Below, piece after piece: positions 44,525-52,597 of a DNA stretch of 64,000 nucleotides. Position numbers and translations under genes: made by a program. The stretch is from PALSA-612 sp963791225 (GTDB taxonomy: Bacteria > Actinomycetota > Thermoleophilia > Gaiellales > Gaiellaceae): the NCBI GenBank assembly GCA_963791225.1, contig CAWBRV010000003.1, positions 744,001-808,000 on the forward strand. Direction: 5' to 3'. The number at the start of each line of letters is the position of its first letter. Within the stretch, counting starts at the first letter, position 1. The notes below the pieces were generated by a model, which did no database searches, was not told where the DNA came from, and saw only the letters and a list, made by a program, of their open reading frames with translations.

Positions 44525-45423
44525 GTAAGCATGAGCACGAGCCCAACCGTGACCACCCACGAGCCGACGGCGAACAGGATCGGCAGATCAGTGACCAGGA
44601 TCTCCTCCGGCTGCTCGCCGAGGCCGTGGCGGTGGATGAGGACGAAGTAGCGGGCGATCGCGGCTGCCACGAACGGGATCGTGATCGCCATCTCGAGCGA
44701 GTGCCGCGCTGTCACAGCGTAGGCGCTGTAGCAGGCGATCGTTGCCAACGCGACAAGCACCAGCAGACGGTCGAGCGCAGCGAGCGAGTAGTGGGCGAGT
44801 ACGCGCCGACGTCCGTCGCCGCGCCGGTCGAGCTCTCCCCGGCGCTTGGCGAGCGCGAGGAAGAGCGCGAGGAGCGCCGTGCACGCGAGCAGCCAGGGAG
44901 AGACTCGCACCCGGACAGCCTCGGCGCCTGCCGCGGCGCGGATCGTGAATAGCGCGGCGATCGTCAGCACGTCGAGACCGACGACGACTTTCAGCGCGAA
45001 CGAGTACACGAGTTGAAGCGCCATGAATCCTGCGACGAACAGGACCGCCGCCACCCCGAGGACGGCGGCTCCGCTCAGCGCGACGGCACCAAGGACGGCC
45101 GCCATCGCCACCGCCCTCCGGGCGCTCAGCTGGCCACTCGCTACAGGCCGGAGCCGCTTCGTTGGGTGCAGCCGGTCGCGTTCGGCGTCACGTACGTCGT
45201 TGAGGAGGTAGGCGGCGCTGGAAGCCGCGCAGTACGTGGCAAACGCGAGCCATGCATCCATCCACCGTCCCCCGTCGCCGATCTTCGCGGCGAACAACAG
45301 CCCCGCGAAGAGCAGCAGGTTCTTCGTCCATTGCTTGAAGCGCAATGCGCCGACAACAACCCCGAGCACCGGCACATCTCGCCCCGACGTCGCCCGCCTC
45401 ACCCGGACGACCGAAACGATCAT
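44521..45423 (-). CDS. Decaprenyl-phosphate phosphoribosyltransferase-like UbiA-family enzyme
   Basis: 300 residues from ATG 45423 (ATGA overlap with the preceding gene). UbiA superfamily with about nine helices. First Asp-rich motif AAYLLNDVRDAERDRLHPTK with RLRPVASGQ; second region KVVVGLDVLTIAALFTIRAA. The start segment LRFKQWTKNLLLFAGLLFA matches DPPR synthases (Rv3806c type), which make decaprenyl-phosphoryl-phosphoribose for arabinan synthesis. The DprE epimerase genes are not in the window. Confidence 0.88.
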   Translation of the reverse strand: MIVSVVRVRRATSGRDVPVLGVVVGALRFKQWTKNLLLFAGLLFAAKIGDGGRWMDAWLAFATYCAASSAAYLLNDVRDAERDRLHPTKRLRPVASGQLSARRAVAMAAVLGAVALSGAAVLGVAAVLFVAGFMALQLVYSFALKVVVGLDVLTIAALFTIRAAAGAEAVRVRVSPWLLACTALLALFLALAKRRGELDRRGDGRRRVLAHYSLAALDRLLVLVALATIACYSAYAVTARHSLEMAITIPFVAAAIARYFVLIHRHGLGEQPEEILVTDLPILFAVGSWVVTVGLVLMLT

Positions 45424-46613
45424 CGGAACGGAACGGTGGTGACCGATTTCGTGCGCCGGTACACGACGAAGAAGTCGCGGTCGTCGGGAACGAGATACCT
45501 GTGAGTCGACTGCTGGGAATTGGGCACGAGCTTGATCGCGTCCAACCCACCGGCAGAGCTGTAGGTGATCAAGCTCGGCCACTCGGGGTTGATGTCCAAC
45601 TCCATGGCGCGGACAGCCCCGGCGCGAACAAACAACTGGGCGAGCGTGCTTGCAGTCTGTAGGTCCGCAGCCGCGTAGATCAGGTTGCCATGCCGGTCGA
45701 CGCCGACTCCCGATCGCCAAACGCGGACGGCATTCCCGAGCGTGTACCCCCAGAACGCGTGCGGATCGGTGAGCTCCGGGCTAGGACGCCCTCGATCGAC
45801 GATCAGCGGCAGGTTCTGGCGGGCGAGCACGAGCCAGGGAGGCAGACTCGACCCGCCGCGCCACGAGATCACGTCGACACGGCCGTCGCGGTAGGCGACG
45901 ACCGTTCCCTCACCGGCCCGAAGTGGCTCCACCGTCTGCCCGTCGACCGCAAACCCTCCATGCCCGTCGCCGTAGGTGAAGCCACTGTTGAAGGTCGCGA
46001 CGAGCCGCGAGCGCTCGCCCGGCGGCACCTCCATCGGGCCCCGCGGGGACGCCCCCGGAGGTTCGTATCGGCCCGGGTAGAGGGCGAGCTGCGTTCTCGT
46101 ATGATCGATCCAGGCGACGTACGCGACCACGCGCGGGTAGGTCACATCTGGGCGGAAGGTCGTGACGAGGATGGGCGGTGCACCTCTCACGAGCTGTCCG
46201 GTCGCCTGCCACACGCCCTCGAGAGGAAGCACCGGGTACAGGGGCGGAGAGATGCGTGGCGGCCGGTACGGCGCAACAGCTGGGTGCTTCGGCCTCGACC
46301 CGTGCACAGCAATCCCGACGTTCGGCAGCTTCTTCAGCGCCTGACCGCCGGGCGCCGGAGCGTTCCACGAGTACCAGTAGTGCTCGACCGTGTCGACGAG
46401 CCACGCGCCGTGGTTCGCTCGAATCCACTCGACCGTCCGCACCGAGAGAGGCAGACTCGACGGCCTCGTCATCGTCGTGACGTACGAATAGAGCACGGGC
46501 GCGAGCAAGACAATCAGGACGACGACCGCGATCCTTCTTCTCCGGAGGCGATGCCGAAGCCGTCGCCGGCGCTGCTCGAGGCGAGCTGGCCCGGCTCGGG
46601 AAACGGGCTGCAT
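45420..46613 (-). CDS. Membrane-anchored phosphodiester glycosidase (NAGPA-like) family protein
   Basis: 397 residues from ATG 46613. Arg-rich N-terminus and one transmembrane helix (IAVVVLIVLLAPVLYSYVTT), then an extracellular domain: PPILVTTFRPDVTYPRVVAY, RSRLVATFNSGFTYGDGHGG, GTVVAYRDGRVDVISWRGG, FVRAGAVRAMELDINPEWPS. The last segment occupies the place of the LDGGGS-type active-site loop in NAGPA-fold proteins. A truncated relative is at 38834-39244. Heads an operon with DPPR synthase and a hydrolase. Confidence 0.78.
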   Translation of the reverse strand: MQPVSRAGPARLEQRRRRLRHRLRRRRIAVVVLIVLLAPVLYSYVTTMTRPSSLPLSVRTVEWIRANHGAWLVDTVEHYWYSWNAPAPGGQALKKLPNVGIAVHGSRPKHPAVAPYRPPRISPPLYPVLPLEGVWQATGQLVRGAPPILVTTFRPDVTYPRVVAYVAWIDHTRTQLALYPGRYEPPGASPRGPMEVPPGERSRLVATFNSGFTYGDGHGGFAVDGQTVEPLRAGEGTVVAYRDGRVDVISWRGGSSLPPWLVLARQNLPLIVDRGRPSPELTDPHAFWGYTLGNAVRVWRSGVGVDRHGNLIYAAADLQTASTLAQLFVRAGAVRAMELDINPEWPSLITYSSAGGLDAIKLVPNSQQSTHRYLVPDDRDFFVVYRRTKSVTTVPFR

Positions 46614-46692
46614 CGCGAGCAAGCTAACTCGGACATCATGAAAACAGCCTGAGAGGGCAGCGCCGCCGCTTGAGGGTGTCGATAATCGAGCG

Positions 46693-47049
46693 GTGACCTT
46701 GTTCTTCGATGCGGCGTACGCGTGCGTCATCTTTCTGGCACTAGCGCTCGCCGGCGCGATTCCCGGCTGCATTCTCGGCCTCGTCGCGCCGCGTGAAGAC
46801 CGCCGGCTGCTCCTCCCGGCCGTCGCACTAGCGCTCGCTGGCTGGATCTGGGCCGGCTGGCTCGGTCAGCGGTACGGGATCTCGAGGCTCGGACTCGTCA
46901 TCTTCGTCGGGATCGGCGCAGCCGGGTTCGTGTACGGCTGGTCCGCGGGCCTCAGAGCCGGCAGACGGGCACGAGGACGCGGACGACCTATGTCTCCATC
47001 ACTGGGAGGTGCACGAGACATCAGCGTTCGGCGTTCACGATTGGAATAG
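46693..47049 (+). CDS. Small three-helix membrane protein
   Basis: 118 residues from GTG 46693, with GATAAT six bases upstream. Three hydrophobic helices (ACVIFLALALAGAIPGCILG; LLLPAVALALAGWIWAGWLG; LGLVIFVGIGAAGFVYGWSA) and an Arg/Gly-rich tail. Divergent from the phosphodiester glycosidase gene. No family recognised. Confidence 0.65.
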   Translation: MTLFFDAAYACVIFLALALAGAIPGCILGLVAPREDRRLLLPAVALALAGWIWAGWLGQRYGISRLGLVIFVGIGAAGFVYGWSAGLRAGRRARGRGRPMSPSLGGARDISVRRSRLE

Positions 47050-47278
47050 CCGTACCTGCTGCGATCGCGGTGGGAGAAGCGCTCGGGAGCACCAAGCCGA
47101 CAACCCAGGTCGACGGAAGCATGCACGCCTTCTCGCCCGCACACTCGCGCGCGTGAGGGGACGGAGGAGGAGGGTGAATCAGCTCGGCGTGCTTGGCGTC
47201 TGTTCGCCTCGGACTCTTGCGTCCCGCGAGGGTATCGTGGCTGGTGCCGGGGCGGTACAGATCGAGGGGAGAAAAGCA

Positions 47279-47905
47279 GTGGGCGCGCGTGTGGTGTGTA
47301 TTTCGCGAGCGATCGGAGCATGCGCCGACGAGATCGCCGACGAGGTTGCGAAGGATCTCGGCTTCCAGCGTGTGGACGAGGAGATCGTGGCGCAGGCGGC
47401 TGCGCGTCAAAACCTCAGGCCAGCCGATGTTGCTGATGTCGAGCGCCGCAGGTCGATCGTCGCCCGCGTGTTGGAGGACCTGGGACGGAGCGGCGGCGTT
47501 GCGGGCTACATGCCCGATCCTGGCGACGTGCCGCACCGGAGCGACGAGATGCGTTCGCTGATCCAGGAGGCGGTCATGGACAGGGCCGCGCTGGGGAGCG
47601 TCGTGATTGTCGCGCATGCAGCCTCCTACGCTCTCGACAAACGCGACGACGTGCTCCGCGTACTCGTTACGGGGTCGCCTTCGGTGCGCGCTGGCCGGAT
47701 CGCCGCGGCGGAGTCGATGAGTCTCAGCGACGCTGCAAAAGCGATCCGCAAGAGCGACGCGGCGCGCGCTGACTACTTGAAGCGGTTCTACGAGATCAAA
47801 CGCGAACTGCCCGAGCACTATGACCTCGTGGTCTCGACGGATGTTCTGAGCCCGTCGCAGAGCGCAGTCCTCGTCGCGCAGGCCGCGCGCTCGATCCGAA
47901 CCTGA
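47279..47905 (+). CDS. Cytidylate-kinase-like P-loop protein with altered loop
   Basis: 208 residues from GTG 47279 behind GAGGGGA. Strong overall likeness to the cytidylate-kinase-like family: VVCISRAIGACADEIADEVA + KDLGFQRVDEEIVAQAA, VVIVAHAASYALDKRDDVLR, ADYLKRFYEIKRELPEHYDL with VVSTDVLSP. Where relatives carry a GxGG-type loop, this protein has GACADE, so nucleotide binding may be altered. Role unknown. Confidence 0.8.
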   Translation: MGARVVCISRAIGACADEIADEVAKDLGFQRVDEEIVAQAAARQNLRPADVADVERRRSIVARVLEDLGRSGGVAGYMPDPGDVPHRSDEMRSLIQEAVMDRAALGSVVIVAHAASYALDKRDDVLRVLVTGSPSVRAGRIAAAESMSLSDAAKAIRKSDAARADYLKRFYEIKRELPEHYDLVVSTDVLSPSQSAVLVAQAARSIRT

Positions 47906-48228
47906 GCTGTCGGCTCAGCCCGACGTCAAAACCAGAACGATCAGGCCCGCGAGCGCACCCGCGCACGTAGGCCGACCCGCCCCCGGGGGAGGGAGAACCA
48001 GCCGCATGCGTTTCGGCAGGCTTCCAGGCGCATGCACGCCGTTTCCCGCGCACGCGCGGAACTTGAACAAGAAAGAAGGGGGGTCTGCTCGTGCGTGTTG
48101 CCCCGTCTGCGGCTCCCTAGCGTTCGCAGACCAGCTCAGCTCGTAACCCTTAGGCATACGAGCACACGTCCCTCGCGCACCCGCGACCGCGCCTGCGAAG
48201 TGCCGTGTCGTGATCGCTGCTGGGACTC
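47906..48228. other. Repeat-bearing spacer, no gene seen
   Basis: Contains one copy of the interspersed element (47986-48022), followed by GCATGCACGCC at 48031-48041, also seen at 47119-47129. No convincing reading frame on either strand. Confidence 0.5.
47986..48022 (+). repeat. Diverged copy of the interspersed GAACGAGCCG element
   Basis: Reads GGGGGAGGGAGAACCAGCCG then CATGCGTTTCGGCAGGCT. The arms differ from the other copies but keep pairing potential (CAGCCG with CGGCAG is weakened), suggesting an old copy. Confidence 0.6.
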
Positions 48229-48573
48229 CTACCCGGTGGCGCGGCCGGTAGTGCGCGTCGTGCGAAGGAACACCGCGACCGCGATGATCGGCGCGATCAT
48301 CGAGGCGAGCAGGAACGGCGGCCCCGAGTTCCAGGGCGTCGCCGCGAACCACGCCACTAAGGGCAGCGTGCCGAGCAGGACGATCGACGCACGCCGTCGC
48401 CGCCAAGCCACAGCCGTGAACAACGCGACCGCCCCAACGAGCGTGAACAAGCCCTCACCGACGGACACTCCCATCTCGTAGTCGTGAATCGCTGCAAGCC
48501 GGAAGCAGCCCACTGCGAACAGGGCGTACACAATCCCGGCCGCAACAAGCAGCACGGTTGCCTGCCGCTCCAC
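48229..48573 (-). CDS. Small four-helix membrane protein
   Basis: 114 residues: VLLVAAGIVYALFAVGCFRL, GLFTLVGAVALFTAVAWRRR, SIVLLGTLPLVAWFAATPWN and FLLASMIAPIIAVAVFLRTT are four evenly spaced hydrophobic helices with positive loops. No family recognised; coding composition is good. Confidence 0.65.
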   Translation of the reverse strand: MERQATVLLVAAGIVYALFAVGCFRLAAIHDYEMGVSVGEGLFTLVGAVALFTAVAWRRRRASIVLLGTLPLVAWFAATPWNSGPPFLLASMIAPIIAVAVFLRTTRTTGRATG

Positions 48574-48619
48574 ACGGCGAGCCTAACACCGCCAACGCGT
48601 CACCCCGCCGCGCAAGGCC

Positions 48620-48878
48620 CTGGAGGGAGGGCGAACGAGCCGCAGGGGTCTCGGCTCGCGGTAGGGGTCGGCGAGCGCGTACCCCTCGCGCACGCCCGCC
48701 CGCGCCCGCGCACGACGTCCCTCGTCGCCTCGATGCCCCCCGGGGTCAGGGAGAACGAGCCGTCGGAGTGTCGACTCTCAGGTCGGGTCGGCGAGCGCGT
48801 ACCCCTCGCGCACCCGCGCCCGCACGAAGGCCCCAGGGGAGGAGGGAGAACAAGCCGCAGGGGTCTCGGCTCGCTGTA
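48620..48878 (+). repeat. Three copies of the interspersed element, two with a second module
   Basis: Copies at about 48620-48660, 48745-48779 and 48836-48878. The first two are followed by a shared second module, GTCGGCGAGCGCGTACCCCT then CGCGCAC, at 48668-48693 and 48787-48813. The hairpin arms CGAGCCG/CGGCTCG are kept in the first copy; in the third the 5' arm is CAAGCCG. The block occupies the whole gap between 48574 and 48923. Confidence 0.75.
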
Positions 48879-48923
48879 GGGGTGTCAGGTGTCCTCGGAG
48901 TACCATCTGAAGGCGGGAACGCC

Positions 48924-49100
48924 GTGGCTCACCCTCCGCCACCTCCGGTCGAATATGTCCCTCCACATCGCGAGGGCAAGTACCCATCGCGACCATGGTG
49001 GCTCAGGCTCCTCTACCCGCTCGCGCACTGGATTGTGCGGCAGGATCGCCGTCGGCATGAGCGGTACACCGAGGAGACGCGCTACCTGAACGACGAGTGA
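48924..49100 (+). CDS. Small basic Trp/Tyr-rich protein
   Basis: 58 residues from GTG 48924: VAHPPPPPVEYVPPHREGKY, PSRPWWLRLLYPLAHWIVRQ, DRRRHERYTEETRYLNDE. A proline-rich start, one short amphipathic or membrane-associating helix, and a charged C-terminus. The composition is unlike a chance frame. No family recognised. Confidence 0.55.
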   Translation: MAHPPPPPVEYVPPHREGKYPSRPWWLRLLYPLAHWIVRQDRRRHERYTEETRYLNDE

Positions 49101-49196
49101 TCGTGCTCAGTCAGGCGCTCTCACTCGCCCAGCCAGACCACTGGTTCCCGCGTCCGGGGAATCTCGCTCAGGGCGACGGTAGGGCTGTTGCGTTAG

Positions 49197-49319
49197 TCAG
49201 CGACGACCGATGCGGCGTGCCACGGCATCGGCAAGCGCCGACCGGGCTGAGATTCCCAGTGTCCCGAGCAGCGAGAGGAGGGGTAGGAGTCCCGGTGTGC
49301 TTGATCGTGGAGCGCTCAT
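49197..49319 (-). CDS. Possible 40-residue hydrophobic peptide
   Basis: ATG 49319 reads MSAPRSSTPGLLPLLSLLGT + LGISARSALADAVARRIGRR and stops at 49197. One hydrophobic stretch and a basic tail; it could be a small membrane peptide or the tail of a lost gene. A weak candidate. Confidence 0.25.
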   Translation of the reverse strand: MSAPRSSTPGLLPLLSLLGTLGISARSALADAVARRIGRR

Positions 49320-49374
49320 CTGGTTCACATACGCAGCTTAGGAGGAAGCGGATCCGTGCGCTAGATCCGAGGGA

Positions 49375-49398
49375 ACTGGCGCACAGACTGGCGCACAG
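49375..49398. repeat. Perfect tandem ACTGGCGCACAG x2 beside tRNA-Ser fragment
   Basis: Two identical 12-bp units (49375-49386, 49387-49398). A related single copy lies at 49578-49589 and a pair at 51614-51636; three copies flank the tRNA-Sec (36928-36959). Position beside a partial tRNA suggests integrase arm sites; inference. Confidence 0.75.
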
Positions 49399-49434
49399 GG
49401 CCGACAGACGGCGTGGTTGAGCCGAACGAGGAGA

Positions 49435-49494
49435 GTCTTGAAAACCGTTGTGCCTTCAACGGGCACCCTGGGTTCGAATCCCAGCCCCGCCGCC
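49435..49494 (+). pseudogene. 3' part of a tRNA-Ser(TGA), likely attachment-site remnant
   Basis: From the anticodon loop onward it is tRNA-Ser-like: CTTGAAA loop (anticodon TGA 49438-49440), long variable arm GTGCC-TTCAAC-GGGCAC, T arm CTGGG-TTCGAAT-CCCAG, acceptor strand CCCCGCC plus G. The 5' part does not fit: the anticodon stem does not pair (AGAGT against ACCGT), and only 28 nt separate a GGCGTGG-like acceptor from the anticodon. A 3' tRNA piece starting at the anticodon loop is the usual att copy left by integration into an intact tRNA-Ser. Confidence 0.75.
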
Positions 49495-49646
49495 TTCGTA
49501 GAGCCAAGCAGGCATGGTTGAGCCTCACAGGGCCGTCGGGCGGGAGGCTATGCCGGGCCGTTCCATTGCCGCGCACGACTGGCGCGCAGCCACCGTCAAC
49601 CGGATGGTTGAGCGGTAGCCCCGATAGTCGTCGACACGTCCGCTCC

Positions 49647-50798
49647 TCAACTGCCCTTGCATTTGAGGGCGAACACATTGCTCGCGGTGAACGTGTCCGA
49701 GTTGAGCGTGTAGCTCGTCGCGACTGGGCCGCCGGCGGTGCAGGGCCTGGTTATTGGGATCGTCAGCGGCGGCCCGGTCGCTGTGATCCCGGTTGAGACG
49801 AGTGTGGTGATGCCCGCGTAGCTTGCCGCCGGCGGAGGCGGACGGTAGCCGGTGGAACCGAACGTCAGCGTGAAACGACCTTTCTGTTTAGTGCCGCTCA
49901 CTGAGAAATCGATCTCGCGGGTCGGGACGATGTTCGCCGTGTCGATCTTGCCCGAGCAGGTCGGTCCGCTCGTCAGCGTCATCGTGCCCGTACCCGTGAC
50001 CGTGGCGTCGGGTTTGACCGCGAACGACAGGTCGCTGTGCCAGCGGTCGTTGCACTGCGCGCCGCCGCCGTCCGAGTACACGTAGATGCGCTGGCTGTCG
50101 CTCTCGATGGTGCCCGTCCACGGGCAGCCGGGCATCTTCGTCTTTGCTCGGCTGGCGATGTCGGCAAGCCGGTCGGCCAGGTTCTGGTCGATCGTGTGCG
50201 GTCCCTTATCAGCCATCATCGTGTTGTCTCGGCCGGGTAGCGGCTGTCCTTTTGGCCCTTTGAAGCCGCCATGCGAGTAGTCGTCGCCGAGGCCCATCAG
50301 GTGTCCGAGTTCGTGCGCCCAGGTGTTGGTCGTCATATCGGCGTCGTAGAACTCGCCGTACAGGTCTTTCGTATAGGCGCTCGTCGTGTCGTCGTACGGA
50401 GTCCCGACGGGATCGTTGGAGAAGGACATGTCCATCTTGGTGAAGTCGATCTGAATCTGGTGGTAGTCCTTGTCCGGCTTCGCGCCGGATGACCGCAGGC
50501 GCACATCGAAGGCGACGCGCAGCGTCACGCAGCCGTTGACTGGCAGCTTGGCGAGCGCCGCATTCCAGATCGACTGCGCTTGCGTGACCTCTTCCTGGAT
50601 TAGCGGCCCGTAGACGGTGGCCTCGGACGCCGACTTCGTGCAGCAGAGGTCGGCGTGCACCGTGATCGTGACCGTCGAGCCTTGCACGGAAGCCGACGTG
50701 CCGCCCCCAGGCGCCGCCGTGGCAGCACTCCCAAGACCGCTAGCGCCCGACCATGCTCCGAAGGCGACGGCAGCGAGCAACACGAGCCGCGGCCTCAT
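49647..50798 (-). CDS. Secreted zinc metalloprotease-like protein
   Basis: 383 residues from ATG 50798 with signal peptide (MRPRLVLLAAVAFGAWSGAS). The zinc site NTWAHELGHLMGLGDDY is an HExxHxxGxxD metzincin-type motif, preceded by YGEFYDADMTTNTW. Two early cysteines (ADLCCTKS) and a C-terminal beta region with paired cysteines (GPTCSGKIDTANIV; RPCTAGGPV) suggest an extracellular enzyme. Coupled to the upstream HEAT-repeat gene (ATGA). Confidence 0.85.
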   Translation of the reverse strand: MRPRLVLLAAVAFGAWSGASGLGSAATAAPGGGTSASVQGSTVTITVHADLCCTKSASEATVYGPLIQEEVTQAQSIWNAALAKLPVNGCVTLRVAFDVRLRSSGAKPDKDYHQIQIDFTKMDMSFSNDPVGTPYDDTTSAYTKDLYGEFYDADMTTNTWAHELGHLMGLGDDYSHGGFKGPKGQPLPGRDNTMMADKGPHTIDQNLADRLADIASRAKTKMPGCPWTGTIESDSQRIYVYSDGGGAQCNDRWHSDLSFAVKPDATVTGTGTMTLTSGPTCSGKIDTANIVPTREIDFSVSGTKQKGRFTLTFGSTGYRPPPPAASYAGITTLVSTGITATGPPLTIPITRPCTAGGPVATSYTLNSDTFTASNVFALKCKGS

Positions 50799-51433
50799 CC
50801 GCGGAACCTTGCCGTCCGAGGGTCGAAGCGCACCGAGGCGCCGGCACGGTGCCACCAGCGCTGCCAGGCCGGACGTGTCGCCGCCACCCGCGCAGGTGTA
50901 GTCGCCGCCTTCAGGCCGAAGTTCTCGTTCGTGTACCGAAGCAGTCCCGTACGGGCGAAGTCGAACGCCTGCCGCGGTGGATCCCAGAACGGAAACGTGC
51001 TCCGATCTCCGAGCGCTGCGATCAACACCGGCAGCCCACGCGCGTCGCCCAGGGAGGCGAGCGCGCCCGCCGACAGCAGACGATCCTCGACCGCGCGCGA
51101 GCCCAGCAATTCCCGCAGCTCCGCAGCCCCGCTCTTGGCATCGGCCGTCAACGCCAACGCGTAGACGGCCGCGAAATGCACACCTCGGTTGCGATCGGTC
51201 AGATGCCTCAGGGCCGCCGCACGCAACGCCGCCGGCTCGCTGAACGCGGCCGCGTTCAGCGCATAGACGCTCCTGTCAAAACCCGCCGCGGACGAATCGA
51301 ACCGAGTGATCAACCGCTCAGCCGAACGCGCCGGCGGCTTACCGCCTGCAGCACTGCCCGCAAGCATGAGGCAGACGGCAAGCCCAACAAGCACCGCCTT
51401 CCCCCAACGAGCCGCCTGACCCAAGCCGATCAT
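50795..51433 (-). CDS. Exported HEAT-repeat-like protein
   Basis: 212 residues from ATG 51433 (MIGLGQAARWGKAVLVGLAV, signal peptide). The mature part is helical with HEAT-like units (EPAALRAAALRHLTDRNRGV; SRAVEDRLLSAGALASLGDA; RGLPVLIAALGDRSTFPFWD). Probably an interaction partner for the metalloprotease encoded after it. A longer start (51469) adds an unlikely cysteine-rich lead. Confidence 0.7.
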   Translation of the reverse strand: MIGLGQAARWGKAVLVGLAVCLMLAGSAAGGKPPARSAERLITRFDSSAAGFDRSVYALNAAAFSEPAALRAAALRHLTDRNRGVHFAAVYALALTADAKSGAAELRELLGSRAVEDRLLSAGALASLGDARGLPVLIAALGDRSTFPFWDPPRQAFDFARTGLLRYTNENFGLKAATTPARVAATRPAWQRWWHRAGASVRFDPRTARFRG

Positions 51434-51613
51434 GGAACGGTAAGAGGGAACGCAACATTCATCCGGCACGACAATATCGATAAGGGCGCCTGTCTTCTAA
51501 GGCGATTAGACGCCCGCAGGACAGCCCTGCCATCGCTCTGTCGAAGCGAGACAGGGTGCAGAGCTCGATCACCGAGCGCGATGACTCCTACGGTTGGTCA
51601 TCATCGCTGGCCC

Positions 51614-51636
51614 CTGGCGCACAGACTGGCGCGCAT
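51614..51636. repeat. CTGGCGCACAG / ACTGGCGCGCAT repeat pair
   Basis: Two adjacent copies of the unit also seen beside tRNA-Sec and the tRNA-Ser fragment. It lies just before the small secreted protein gene and may mark the far edge of the accessory segment. Confidence 0.5.
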
Positions 51637-51709
51637 CCGCCGCAAACAGCATGGGCCAGCGCCTCATCTGAACGCGCTGCGTGTTTCGCTGAAATCGCAG
51701 GAGGAAATC

Positions 51710-52318
51710 ATGAAGAGACTCGCATTTCTGTGCGCTGCGCTGCTCGCAACGGCCGTGACAGCGGCCACCGCGCTCGGCGCCGGTAACAGCCCGCCGATTA
51801 GGCCGCCGCTGACGCAGACACAGTGCGCTCAGGGCGCACTCGTCGTCAACGTCAACTACACGTTGATCAACGACTTCGACTCCGGCGTCGCCGGCAACGC
51901 GTGGGCCAACGACACGATCAACCGTCATCTGCAGATCCGGCAGGTCGGTACCACGACGAGTTACTGCGCCATGATCGACGACACCGGATCGTTCGTGACC
52001 TTCGCGGGCGTCAGCCCGGGCGGCACGGGGACGGTCCCCGCCGGCATCGACGGTCGGATCAACGGTGGCTACACGACCACCCAGTTCACCGGCACGCTCG
52101 ATTCGAGCCCGGCGTACAAGACGCACGGCAACCTGGGCACGTTCGATCTCAACTGCGACATGTCCTTCAACTGCCCCGGTGCTCACCCGAGCTACCTGAG
52201 CTACTTCACCACGACCTCAGGTGACAGCTTCGCCACCTGGAGTTGGAGCTACCACACCGCTCAGAACGGCAACTGGGTGAACGCCGACAGCGGCAACTTC
52301 GGCGACATCACCGGCTAA
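51710..52318 (+). CDS. Secreted protein of unknown function
   Basis: 202 residues from ATG 51710 behind AGGAGGAAA. Signal peptide KRLAFLCAALLATAVTAATA; mature protein rich in Thr, Gly, Asn and aromatics (NVNYTLINDFDSGVAGNAWA; GRINGGYTTTQFTGTLDSSP; SWSYHTAQNGNWVNADSGNF) with four cysteines, likely a beta-sandwich. Followed by a strong terminator, so monocistronic and probably well expressed. Confidence 0.8.
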   Translation: MKRLAFLCAALLATAVTAATALGAGNSPPIRPPLTQTQCAQGALVVNVNYTLINDFDSGVAGNAWANDTINRHLQIRQVGTTTSYCAMIDDTGSFVTFAGVSPGGTGTVPAGIDGRINGGYTTTQFTGTLDSSPAYKTHGNLGTFDLNCDMSFNCPGAHPSYLSYFTTTSGDSFATWSWSYHTAQNGNWVNADSGNFGDITG

Positions 52319-52597
52319 GCCGTAAGAGGACCACCCGGGGCCGGGCTCCCGTTCTGTGAGCCCGGCTCTATTTCAGTTCACTTCCAAGGGGTCCCGCAGA
52401 AGCACCTTGCACGTGTTGCTGGCAATCAGGTGGCCGCCCTCCGCCCACAGGGACCAGGCGCGCGGGCCGTGCGACGAGGGGCGGCTCCGTTGCGCCGCCG
52501 CGAGCCGCGCTCGCCGAGTGACGTGTTTCGCGCACGCCGCGTCAGCTGACCGCGGTACGCTCCGGCGCGCGGCTCGCGCCCGCTTCCGGAGCAGGAC
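52319..52597. other. Intergenic region: terminator then no gene seen
   Basis: Apart from the terminator at 52340-52373, no coding frame is convincing. The start of the next gene cannot be placed within it. Confidence 0.5.
52340..52373 (+). terminator. Rho-independent terminator
   Basis: GCCGGGCTC (52340-52348), 9-nt loop, GAGCCCGGC (52358-52366), then TCTATTT. Follows the secreted-protein gene by 21 bases. Confidence 0.85.

Larger units (their letters stand above)
49101..49646. other. tRNA-associated spacer with repeats
   Basis: Holds a doubtful 40-codon frame (49197-49319, minus), a perfect 12-bp tandem repeat (49375-49398), the 3' part of tRNA-Ser (49435-49494) and three scattered TGGTTGAGC words (near 49413, 49513, 49604). 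No other gene seen. Confidence 0.6.

Noticed and set aside
49410..49494. A functional tRNA-Ser gene
   Set aside because: The anticodon stem does not pair and the 5' half is about six bases too short; only the 3' portion is tRNA-like.
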